A program made the translations under genes and the position numbers. A stretch of DNA of 9,071 bases from an uncultured Bacillota bacterium (GTDB taxonomy: Bacteria > Bacillota > Dehalobacteriia > UBA4068): the NCBI GenBank assembly GCA_934427095.1, contig CAKRYM010000048.1, forward strand, positions 1 through 9,071. Direction: 5' to 3'. The notes under the pieces are model-generated. The model was not told where the DNA came from. It saw nothing but the letters and a program-made list of their open reading frames with translations, and ran no database searches. This document shows, in pieces, positions 1-5,840 of the stretch. Numbering within the stretch: the stretch's first letter is position 1; each line of letters starts with the position of its first letter.

Positions 1-51
1 AGTTCCTACATATTTTTGTCCAGGATTTCCCAACCCAAAAATGATTTTCAT
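1..51 (-). CDS. pth: Peptidyl-tRNA hydrolase, N-terminal 17 codons (partial)
   Basis: Reading the minus strand from an ATG at 51-49 gives 17 codons to the window edge, starting MKIIFGLGNPGQKYVGT. This is the invariant N-terminus of bacterial peptidyl-tRNA hydrolase, which releases peptides from peptidyl-tRNAs dropped by the ribosome; the GLGNPG segment and the Asn in it are conserved in the family. An AAGGAG Shine-Dalgarno lies just upstream on the same strand (about 55-60). The position downstream of glmU and prs on the same strand matches the glmU-prs-(ctc)-pth order of Bacillus, which supports the call despite the short fragment. Here a plus-strand gene separates it from prs, so it needs its own promoter. 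The catalytic His and the rest of the protein lie outside the window. Confidence 0.9.
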   Translation of the reverse strand, partial: MKIIFGLGNPGQKYVGT

Positions 52-79
52 AGCTACTCCTTACTGTTTCATTCTTTTG

Positions 80-109
80 ATTTTATCATAGATCAATGGG
101 AATAAACAA
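80..109 (-). promoter_or_regulatory. Possible pth promoter
   Basis: On the minus strand TTGTTT (104-109) is followed after 18 nt by TAAAAT (80-85), about 30 nt before the pth start. The -10 matches consensus at five of six positions and the -35 at three. pth is cut off from prs by a convergent terminator, so some promoter must lie in 52-108. This is the best candidate I see, but it is weak. No convincing promoter for the divergent PRC-barrel gene was found; a lone TATAAA at 123-128 lacks a matching -35. Confidence 0.35.
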
Positions 110-159
110 TGGCAAATTTCAATATAAATGCATTACACAGCAAAATCGGAGGGCAAGCT

Positions 160-957
160 ATGACAGAGCACGAAAACAACAGCAAAGCCAATGAACGCGG
201 TAGCCGGGAAATTATAGGCATGCCAGTCTACAGTATCGATGAAGGACTTTTGATGGGTACTGTCCGTAGCCTCATGCTGGATACGAAAAATCAAGTGGTA
301 CAAGGATTTATTATTGAGCGTCGTAAATTTTCCCGCGATGAAAGAATACTTCCCTTTTCTAACGTGGCTTTTTTTGGTGATGACACCATCACCATTCAAA
401 CAAAATCCCAATTAGAACCCAAGGGAGCCCGGCATCAGTTTGCCCGCTCAATACGGCAACCCATTTCCCTGATTGGCTCCAGAGTATTCACAGCGGACGG
501 GCACATTATGGGGAAAATTGAAGAATACCGCTTCCGACTTACCGACGGCCGTATTTGGGGATTAGAAATCGCAGGAGAAGGCATATTCCAAGAAAAACTG
601 CTACTGAGAGGGGAATATATTATTGCTATTTCCCCCAATACCGTCATGCTTAAAGCGGAAGCGTTAAATGCAGCGGTACCAATGGAAAATTCTTTATTCA
701 CTTCCATGGGAGAAGCAGCTCAAACCATGAAAGAAAAAACCGCTCAGATAAAAAATGGTGCAATTGAAGCAACCAAAAAAATCAGCGAATCCCTAACTGG
801 CGTAATGGATAAATTCCGAGAACGGGAGTTAGTCCCAGACGAAATGCAGCCGGATCTATTTATTGAGGGCAAAGAAGAAAAAGGAACGCCGGCGCTAGAC
901 ATAATTGAAGAAGCCTCACAACAGGAAACAGATAAAGAAAACACTGACAAAAAATAA
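160..957 (+). CDS. PRC-barrel domain protein with two PRC barrels and a charged tail
   Basis: This is a 265-residue protein with no signal peptide or membrane segment. Two PRC-barrel-like units can be read. Residues about 16-82 contain GMPVYSIDEGLLMGTVRSL, and about 101-165 contain GSRVFTADGHIMGKIEEY. Each has the family's pattern of a small-residue turn, an 'x-G-x-(V/I)' strand and a following strand (VVQGFII, IWGLEI). The remainder (about 180-265) is a helical region rich in Lys and Glu, then a highly acidic disordered tail. The family is found in photosynthetic reaction-centre H subunits, RimM and sporulation proteins (YlmC/YmxH); it commonly mediates protein or RNA contacts, so the exact role here is unknown. 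I chose ATG 160 because GGAGGG (148-153) sits 6 nt before it; an in-frame ATG at 109 lacks a good ribosome-binding site. The gene lies inverted between prs and pth. Confidence 0.8.
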   Translation: MTEHENNSKANERGSREIIGMPVYSIDEGLLMGTVRSLMLDTKNQVVQGFIIERRKFSRDERILPFSNVAFFGDDTITIQTKSQLEPKGARHQFARSIRQPISLIGSRVFTADGHIMGKIEEYRFRLTDGRIWGLEIAGEGIFQEKLLLRGEYIIAISPNTVMLKAEALNAAVPMENSLFTSMGEAAQTMKEKTAQIKNGAIEATKKISESLTGVMDKFRERELVPDEMQPDLFIEGKEEKGTPALDIIEEASQQETDKENTDKK

Positions 958-994
958 AGTATTTGTCTATTTTACAGCTTGAATCAAGGCAAAA

Positions 995-1025
995 AAAGAA
1001 GCCATCATCTCTTGATGGCTTCTTT
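995..1025. terminator. Bidirectional terminator between the PRC-barrel gene and prs
   Basis: A perfect 13-bp stem pairs 995-1007 (AAAGAAGCCATCA) with 1013-1025 around a 5-nt loop. An A-run lies at 991-997 on the left and a T-rich stretch on the right, so the hairpin can work in both directions. It sits between two convergent genes and would end both transcripts. It therefore uncouples pth from the glmU-prs transcript. Confidence 0.9.
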
Positions 1026-1037
1026 GCTATTTTTCGT

Positions 1038-1988
1038 TTATTCGTCAAACAAACGGCTAACAGACAGGTTTTCATGAATACGCACGATTGCTTCCCCAAT
1101 CATTGGCGCAATGGATAAAACGCGAATCTTAGAGCAATGTCCCTGACGTTCGTAATCAATGGGAATAGTATTGGTGACCAAGACTTCTTTGATTACAGAT
1201 TTTTCCAGTCGCTCCATAGCAGGCGGAGAAAAGACCGGATGTGTGCAGCAGGCATAGATCTCTTTCGCCCCCAAATCTCGCAAAGCAGCAGCGCCTTTCG
1301 TAATGGTCCCCGCAGTATCGATCATATCGTCTACCATAATGACATCTTTACCTTTGATATCACCGATGACATTCATGATCTCCGCCTTATTGGCTTCTTC
1401 TCTGCGCTTGTCCACAATAGCCAGATCTGTTTTAAGACGTTTGGCCATATTACGGGCACGAACAACACCGCCCACGTCAGGAGAAACAACCACTAGGTTG
1501 TCATCTTCCAACGTTTTATAATATTCCGCGAGAAGAGGTACGCCAGGAAGATGATCCACAGGAATATCAAAGAACCCTTGAATAGCAGCCGCATGCAAAT
1601 CCATCGTCACAATACGATCGCAGCCAGCAGCTTCAATCAGGTTGGCTACCAACTTAGCAGAAATGGGATCACGAGCTTTAGATTTCCGTTCTTGCCGGGC
1701 GTAGCCATAATAAGGAATTACCGCAGTGATGCGTTCAGCAGAAGCTCTCCGCATTGCGTCAATCATAATCAGCAGCTCCATCAAGTTATCATTTACCGGT
1801 GAGCAAGTGGGCTGCACAATAAATACATCGGCACCGCGGACGCTTTCCCCAATTTCAATGGCGATTTCGCCGTCAGCAAAACGTTTGACCTTTGCGATAC
1901 CCAGCGGTACCCCAAGATATTCCGCAATCTCTGCCCCTAATTTCGGGTTAGCGTTTGCAGAAAAGACTTTCAGCTTAGTGTTGTTCAT
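1038..1988 (-). CDS. prs: Ribose-phosphate pyrophosphokinase (PRPP synthetase)
   Basis: A 316-residue cytosolic enzyme that transfers pyrophosphate from ATP to ribose 5-phosphate, giving PRPP for purine, pyrimidine, NAD, His and Trp synthesis. The length is standard for class I enzymes. Visible motifs are FADGE (37-41) in the N-terminal half, RQERK (98-102) in the ATP site, DLHAAAIQGFFDIPVDHL (130-147) with the metal/ATP His132, the KRR of the catalytic flexible loop (194-196) and the PRPP-binding loop VDDMIDTAGTI (219-229). One change stands out: bacterial enzymes usually read HAGQIQ where this reads HAAAIQ. The ATG at 1988 has a TGAGGAA site (1994-2000) upstream. The 104-nt gap to glmU holds no convincing promoter, so co-transcription with glmU is likely. 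The gene ends at the convergent terminator at 995-1025. Confidence 0.97.
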   Translation of the reverse strand: MNNTKLKVFSANANPKLGAEIAEYLGVPLGIAKVKRFADGEIAIEIGESVRGADVFIVQPTCSPVNDNLMELLIMIDAMRRASAERITAVIPYYGYARQERKSKARDPISAKLVANLIEAAGCDRIVTMDLHAAAIQGFFDIPVDHLPGVPLLAEYYKTLEDDNLVVVSPDVGGVVRARNMAKRLKTDLAIVDKRREEANKAEIMNVIGDIKGKDVIMVDDMIDTAGTITKGAAALRDLGAKEIYACCTHPVFSPPAMERLEKSVIKEVLVTNTIPIDYERQGHCSKIRVLSIAPMIGEAIVRIHENLSVSRLFDE

Positions 1989-2092
1989 GTCTGTTCCTCA
2001 TATTATGTTTTCAATTGTGAATATGGTTACCGATCAGGCATACCTGACGCTATTGGATAATTCCCCGTAATAAATTGAATTCCTGTCAAAGA

Positions 2093-3277
2093 TTAACGAT
2101 TTTCCTCTTTTTTTGTAAAGCGGGGGTCTTTCTTTTCTGTCCAGCCCGAAACATTCCGCTGCCGTCCTCTGGCAATTCCCAAATGATCAGCCGGGACATC
2201 TTCTGTAATCGTTGAGCCTGCGGCCACCGTAGAACGAGCGCCGATGGTCACTGGAGCGACAAGATTGGTGTTGCTGCCAATAAATACTTGATCTTCAATG
2301 ACCGTTTTATGCTTGTTTACCCCATCATAATTGCAGGTAATGGTCCCACAACCTATGTTTACCCCTTCGCCTACTGTTGTATCCCCTAGATAACTCAAAT
2401 GTGGAACTTTGCTACCTTTACCAATTTTACTTTTCTTCATTTCCACAAAATGACCGGCTTTTACTTTTTCCGCTAATTCTGTACCTGGACGTAGATAGCA
2501 GAAAGGCCCGACATCACAACCATCCCCAATCTGACTATCCAAAATGCGCACAAAAGGTCCAATATGGCAGTCTGAGCCAATAACCGTGTTTCCATGGATC
2601 AAAACCTGCGGCTCCAATACTGTGCCAGGTCCAATTTTCACGTCATAATCTACATAAACACCAGCAGGATCGATTAGGGTAACGCCGTTTTCCATTAAAC
2701 TGCTGTTCTTTTTCCAGCGCAATTCTGCTGTCGCTTCCGCTAAAGACATTCTATCCTGTACCAAAAGGAATTCCATTTCTCCAAAAGAATTCAATTCATA
2801 TACGGGCAGTTCTGGTAACTGGGAAATTTCATCCATTAAAATAGAAACGGGCACATCTAAATTGCTCAGCCAAGCGGTTTCGCATAAATAAATCTGACTA
2901 TCCGCATCAGCTAACCCCAAAACGACTTCATCCTGGCTAGCAGCAGCCTTAAAAAAGTCTTTCAGAGTATCTGCCGATAGCAACGGCAGATTGCCAGGTA
3001 ACAGTAATACATGGGTATAATCCGCCGCCATATCTGCCAATACTTGGGCAATACTACGAATATTTTGTTTATCATCTAGCATGGGGACAAACCTATTTTC
3101 CCCATTCCAGTCACCAGCAAATTGCTGTGCTTCCCCACCACTAAGGAGATATACATCGCTGCACTCCGCAGCAGAAAATGCTAAATAAGACACCAGAGGA
3201 CGGCCTAGCAAATTTTCCAGATAATCCATGGCTTGCTCTCTTGTGCAGCCGGCAAAAATCAAAGAAGCGATTTTCAT
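2093..3277 (-). CDS. glmU: GlmU-type glucosamine-1-phosphate N-acetyltransferase with degenerate uridyltransferase domain
   Basis: GlmU normally makes UDP-GlcNAc in two steps: C-terminal acetylation of GlcN-1-P, then N-terminal uridylylation. This protein is 394 residues, against about 456 in E. coli. The C-terminal left-handed beta-helix (about 197-375) is intact. At a constant offset of 70 from E. coli numbering I find Arg263, Lys281, His293 (catalytic base), Tyr296, Asn307, Asn316, Lys322, Ser335, Ala353 and Arg370. The N-terminal GT-A-like domain (1-190) is eroded. The start MKIASLIFAGCTREQA replaces the usual GxGTRM(x)nPK loop, no GTGHA is present, and the metal-binding GD before the VPL strand is GN (95-96). 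It should therefore acetylate but probably not uridylylate. The ATG at 3277 has GGAGGG upstream (3284-3289). It is the first gene of a glmU-prs unit; no clear promoter was identified. Confidence 0.9.
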   Translation of the reverse strand: MKIASLIFAGCTREQAMDYLENLLGRPLVSYLAFSAAECSDVYLLSGGEAQQFAGDWNGENRFVPMLDDKQNIRSIAQVLADMAADYTHVLLLPGNLPLLSADTLKDFFKAAASQDEVVLGLADADSQIYLCETAWLSNLDVPVSILMDEISQLPELPVYELNSFGEMEFLLVQDRMSLAEATAELRWKKNSSLMENGVTLIDPAGVYVDYDVKIGPGTVLEPQVLIHGNTVIGSDCHIGPFVRILDSQIGDGCDVGPFCYLRPGTELAEKVKAGHFVEMKKSKIGKGSKVPHLSYLGDTTVGEGVNIGCGTITCNYDGVNKHKTVIEDQVFIGSNTNLVAPVTIGARSTVAAGSTITEDVPADHLGIARGRQRNVSGWTEKKDPRFTKKEENR

Positions 3278-3417
3278 GTTTTTCCCTCCGAAAGAAAACT
3301 CACACTTCCACTTTCGGGTAAATATACTACAAACAGCGAGGAAACCCTTTTCTTTTCTTCTTTTTCAATAAACAATCCAATGCTGCCCTTTTGGACAAAA
3401 ATTTTTCATTTTGTTAC

Positions 3418-3446
3418 TATACAAAAAAATGATTTTGCGATATAAT
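3418..3446 (+). promoter_or_regulatory. Probable corA promoter
   Basis: TATACA (3418-3423), a 17-nt spacer and a perfect TATAAT (3441-3446) fit a sigma-A promoter; the -35 matches consensus at four of six positions. Transcription would start near 3453, giving a leader of about 160 nt before corA. The rest of the 3278-3417 stretch between glmU and this promoter is AT-rich and holds nothing else I can name. Confidence 0.55.
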
Positions 3447-3452
3447 ATAACA

Positions 3453-3614
3453 GGTTATGGTATTTTTCATGCCAGATAGAACAATTTTTGGAGGTGATAC
3501 CGTGGACGGGTGTCCTAGTAGCGATCACTATCACTCATTTTACTATATTGGGAGACCGACCCGGTATCAGCACTGATTTCTTGAGCCGGATCTCCCGGAA
3601 AGGAGGTCATGGCT
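3453..3614 (+). promoter_or_regulatory. Structured corA leader with competing helices around the ribosome-binding site
   Basis: Two mutually exclusive RNA helices are visible. Helix A pairs GGGAGACCG (3550-3558) with CGGATCTCCC (3587-3596), nine pairs with one bulged A. Helix B pairs GATCTCC (3589-3595) with GGAGGTC (3602-3608), seven pairs including one G-U around a CGGAAA loop, and would bury the corA Shine-Dalgarno. A further helix, TGATACC (3495-3501) with GGTATCA (3563-3569), overlaps the start region of a short upstream ORF; an alternative partner for the same segment is TATCAC (3529-3534). The small hairpin GGAC-GGGT-GTCC (3504-3515) has a loop that could pair with ACCC (3559-3562). 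No T-run follows a stem, so control would be translational. It does not match the M-box or any other riboswitch consensus that I can recall. Pairings were found by eye. Confidence 0.5.
3502..3576 (+). CDS. Possible 24-codon leader peptide upstream of corA
   Basis: A GTG start at 3502 is preceded by a strong GGAGGTG site (3490-3496) at 5-nt spacing, and the frame runs 24 codons to TGA at 3574-3576. The peptide is rich in aromatic and His residues (the middle reads DHYHSFYYIG) with no membrane character, so it is unlikely to be a functional protein. Its position inside a foldable leader suggests an attenuation peptide, comparable in principle to CorL and MgtL upstream of Salmonella Mg2+ transporter genes, although the sequence is unrelated as far as I can tell. 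A ribosome on its last codons would disrupt helix A of the leader. It could be a chance ORF; the ribosome-binding site is the main evidence. Confidence 0.4.
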   Translation: MDGCPSSDHYHSFYYIGRPTRYQH

Positions 3615-4544
3615 ATGATTTTCATCTACCGCACTGTGGATGACCGCCTAATTTGCCCCGATACCATCGAAAAGGATTGCTGGATTAATCTGGTACATCC
3701 TACGGAAGCAGAACTTAGGCAGGTTTCTGAAGCCACAGGTCTGGATTATGACTTTCTCAAATATCCTCTGGACGATGAGGAAATTCCTCGTGTAGAAGTG
3801 GACGAAGATCAGTGCATGATCATTATTCATGTACCGATTATTACGGACGATGATATCATCTATGATACGATTCCGCTAGGTATCGTGACCAACGACGACT
3901 ATATCATTACCGTTTGCTTAGAAGACCTAAACCTCATGGAGGAATTTACCAAAAGTCGAATTAAAGGCATCGCAACCTTTAAGAAAACGCGCTTTATTTT
4001 CCATACACTAAACAGAAAAACCAATGTTTTCCTGAAATATCTGCGGGATATCAACCGGAGAACAGAAAAAATTGAAAACGAACTAAGCCACACCATGAAA
4101 AATAAGGATTTACTCTCCTTATTAAGCTTACAAAAGAGCTTAGTCTATTTCTCGACTTCTCTCCATTATAATGCCAAGGTGATGAACCGACTAAGCCGCG
4201 GTAAGCTAATCAAGATGTACGAAGAAGATGAAGATTTATTAGAAGACGTCATCATCGAAAATACCCAGGCTATTGAGATGACGGAGATCTATCGGAATAT
4301 TACGCAGTCTACGATGGACGCATTTTCCTCTCTGATTTCTAATAATCTTTCTCTTACCATGAAATTATTGACTTCTATCACGATTATTCTTGCCATTCCG
4401 ACGATGATTTCTGGTTTTTTTGGCATGAATGTGTCTTTACCTTTTACGGAAATGGGAATGGGTGGATTTTTCTTAGTCCTAGGTATCTGTTTGCTGGTAT
4501 GTATTGCTTCTATTTTCTTATTGAAGCGAAAAGATATGTTTTAA
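3615..4544 (+). CDS. corA: CorA-family Mg2+/divalent cation transporter
   Basis: A 309-residue CorA-family channel, which as a membrane pentamer takes up Mg2+ (some members Co2+, Ni2+ or export Zn2+). The N-terminal two thirds is the cytosolic funnel: an alpha/beta domain (1-115), then long, charged helices (about 120-245) with the acidic cluster YEEDEDLLED around 202-211. Two C-terminal membrane segments follow (about 248-268 and 284-303), joined by the signature GMN (270-272) in FFGMNVSLPF, and the chain ends in the basic KRKDMF facing the cytosol. Two ATGs compete: 3609 lies only 2 nt after GGAGG, while 3615 lies at 8 nt and gives the usual MIxIY start, so I chose 3615; starting at 3609 would add two residues. 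The gene is monocistronic, with its own promoter and leader, and ends at a convergent terminator shared with ychF. Ion preference cannot be read from sequence. Confidence 0.95.
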   Translation: MIFIYRTVDDRLICPDTIEKDCWINLVHPTEAELRQVSEATGLDYDFLKYPLDDEEIPRVEVDEDQCMIIIHVPIITDDDIIYDTIPLGIVTNDDYIITVCLEDLNLMEEFTKSRIKGIATFKKTRFIFHTLNRKTNVFLKYLRDINRRTEKIENELSHTMKNKDLLSLLSLQKSLVYFSTSLHYNAKVMNRLSRGKLIKMYEEDEDLLEDVIIENTQAIEMTEIYRNITQSTMDAFSSLISNNLSLTMKLLTSITIILAIPTMISGFFGMNVSLPFTEMGMGGFFLVLGICLLVCIASIFLLKRKDMF

Positions 4545-4563
4545 TCTCCGCTGATTTAACCAA

Positions 4564-4603
4564 AAAAGAGCAGCCGGTCTTTTCTTAACCTGGCTGCTCT
4601 TTT
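4564..4603. terminator. Bidirectional terminator between corA and ychF
   Basis: A 12-bp stem pairs AAAAGAGCAGCC (4564-4575) with GGCTGCTCTTTT (4592-4603). GGT/ACC inside can extend it across a one-base bulge. A-runs on the left and T-rich sequence on the right allow termination of corA on the plus strand and ychF on the minus strand. Confidence 0.9.
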
Positions 4604-4619
4604 CTTATTTCTTTTTCGA

Positions 4620-5714
4620 TCAAACATTAAACCGGAAATTAATAATATCGCCATCCTGTACCAGGTATTCTTTACCTTCTAGCCGGAAAAGCCCCTTCTC
4701 CCTAGCGGCGGCCATAGAACCAGCGGCCTGCAAATCCGCAAAAGCTACGGTTTCTGCCCGAATAAAGCCCCGCTCAATATCGCTATGGATCTTACCTGCT
4801 GCTTTCTTGGCCGGCAACCCTTTACGAATGGTCCAGGCTCTGACTTCATCCTCCCCAGCAGTGAGGAAAGAAATCAAACCAAGTTGTGCATACATGGCCT
4901 TTGCCATACGGCTAATCCCGCTTTCCGAGACGCCCAATTCTTCCATAAACATGGCCCTATCCTCAGGCGGAAGCTGACCAATTTCCTCTTCCGTCTTGGC
5001 GCAGACCATAAGCACCTCATAGCCCTGTTCCCGGCAATAGGCTTCCACTTGCTCCTTTTGGGGATAGTCTTTGGCAGAGAACTGATTTTCGTCCACATTT
5101 ACCACGATCATCATGGGCTTATTGGTCAAAAACGTAATATGTTTCGTTGCCTCAATCTCTTCCTCGGAAAACTCCATGAGCCGTAAAGGCTTTTCTTCCA
5201 TGAGCATTTCTTGGCATTTCAGCAAAGTAGGCTCTTCCAAAGGATGCTCTGATTTCTTTTTCGTTGTGGCAGAAATTCGGCTAAGACGGGTCTCAATCAA
5301 CTGCAAATCCGCAAAAAGCAGTTCCATCTCAATGGTATTAATATCTCGCATAATATCCACGTTATCCTCCACATGGAGAACATCGGGATTATCAAAAGCA
5401 CGAACAATATGGGCCAAGAGATCCGCGCCCCGCACAGAAGCCAAAAATTCATTACCACTTCCCTGCCCTTGGGAAGCGCCTCGCACTAAACCAGGGATAT
5501 CAATAATTTCCACCTGAGCATATGTTGTCTTTTTGGGCTTAAACATTTTCGTCAAATAATCCAACCGCTCATCTGGAATATAGGCATGCCCAGTATTGGT
5601 AGCTGTTTTACCAGAATAAAACGCGCTAGTTTCTACGCCAGCGCCAGTCAATAGATTGAAAAATGTCGTCTTACCTACCATAGGTAAACCGATTAGACCG
5701 CAGGATAAAGCCAT
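4620..5714 (-). CDS. ychF: YchF/OLA1-family P-loop ATPase, divergent subtype
   Basis: A 364-residue Obg-superfamily NTPase of the YchF group, a ribosome-associated ATPase linked to translation and oxidative stress. In order: Walker A GLPMVGKTT (9-17), G3 DIPGL (72-76), His114 (aligned with the catalytic His of E. coli YchF), NVDE (206-209) as the G4 motif that gives ATP rather than GTP preference, a helical insertion (about 130-190), and a C-terminal TGS domain (about 281-363) with FLTAGEDEVRAWTIRKG and QDGDIINFRFNV. Length and layout are normal. Two features are not: the usual GLPNVGKST has Met for Asn, and the switch I stretch normally like NYPFxTIEPN is replaced by a Ser/Thr/Gly-rich sequence (about 30-45). 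ATG 5714 has AAGGAGG (5721-5727) at 6-7 nt. Transcribed from its own promoter, divergent from larB. Confidence 0.93.
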   Translation of the reverse strand: MALSCGLIGLPMVGKTTFFNLLTGAGVETSAFYSGKTATNTGHAYIPDERLDYLTKMFKPKKTTYAQVEIIDIPGLVRGASQGQGSGNEFLASVRGADLLAHIVRAFDNPDVLHVEDNVDIMRDINTIEMELLFADLQLIETRLSRISATTKKKSEHPLEEPTLLKCQEMLMEEKPLRLMEFSEEEIEATKHITFLTNKPMMIVVNVDENQFSAKDYPQKEQVEAYCREQGYEVLMVCAKTEEEIGQLPPEDRAMFMEELGVSESGISRMAKAMYAQLGLISFLTAGEDEVRAWTIRKGLPAKKAAGKIHSDIERGFIRAETVAFADLQAAGSMAAAREKGLFRLEGKEYLVQDGDIINFRFNV

Positions 5715-5726
5715 TTTATGTCCTCC

Positions 5727-5754
5727 TTGACTCCAATTACGATTCTATTATAAT
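5727..5754 (+). promoter_or_regulatory. larB promoter
   Basis: TTGACT (5727-5732), a 16-nt spacer and TATAAT (5749-5754) form a plus-strand promoter with a start near 5761 and a leader of about 80 nt before larB. The -35 lies next to, and overlaps by one base, the DNA encoding the ychF Shine-Dalgarno. Confidence 0.65.
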
Positions 5755-5775
5755 CCGAAAAGGGAAACGGGACAA
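5747..5775 (-). promoter_or_regulatory. ychF promoter
   Basis: On the minus strand TTGTCC (5770-5775), a 17-nt spacer and a perfect TATAAT (5747-5752) form a good sigma-A promoter, giving a short leader of about 25 nt to the ychF start. Its -10 overlaps the -10 of the larB promoter on the other strand. Confidence 0.7.
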
Positions 5776-5840
5776 GTATATCGTATTATTATTTGGGAAA
5801 AATTTTCCGTTTGTTCGCAACAAAAGAAAAGAGGCCAACC

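Noticed and set aside
109..159. Upstream in-frame ATG extending the PRC-barrel protein by 17 residues
   Set aside because: It has no ribosome-binding site, while ATG 160 has GGAGGG at good spacing and matches the start of the first PRC barrel.
2034..2047. TCAGG/CCTGA hairpin between glmU and prs
   Set aside because: Only five base pairs with no T-run, so neither a terminator nor a recognisable regulatory element.
1137..2070. Several plus-strand open frames opposite prs
   Set aside because: They overlap a clear prs gene, have no family features and no ribosome-binding sites; they are antisense shadows.
2084..2089. Minus-strand TTGACA as a -35 for prs
   Set aside because: No -10-like hexamer lies 15-19 nt downstream on that strand.
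3453..3614. M-box, fluoride, yybP-ykoY or T-box riboswitch before corA
   Set aside because: None of the conserved cores I know for these classes is present; the leader is described by its visible pairings instead.
3609..3614. ATG 3609 as the corA start
   Set aside because: It lies only 2 nt after GGAGG; ATG 3615 has proper spacing and gives the usual CorA N-terminus. The difference is two residues.
4785..5517. Plus-strand open frames opposite ychF
   Set aside because: They lie antisense to a well-supported gene and show no recognisable protein features.
5793..5840. TTG start extending LarB by 16 residues
   Set aside because: No Shine-Dalgarno lies at a suitable distance and the extra residues do not resemble LarB; ATG 5841 has AGAGG upstream.
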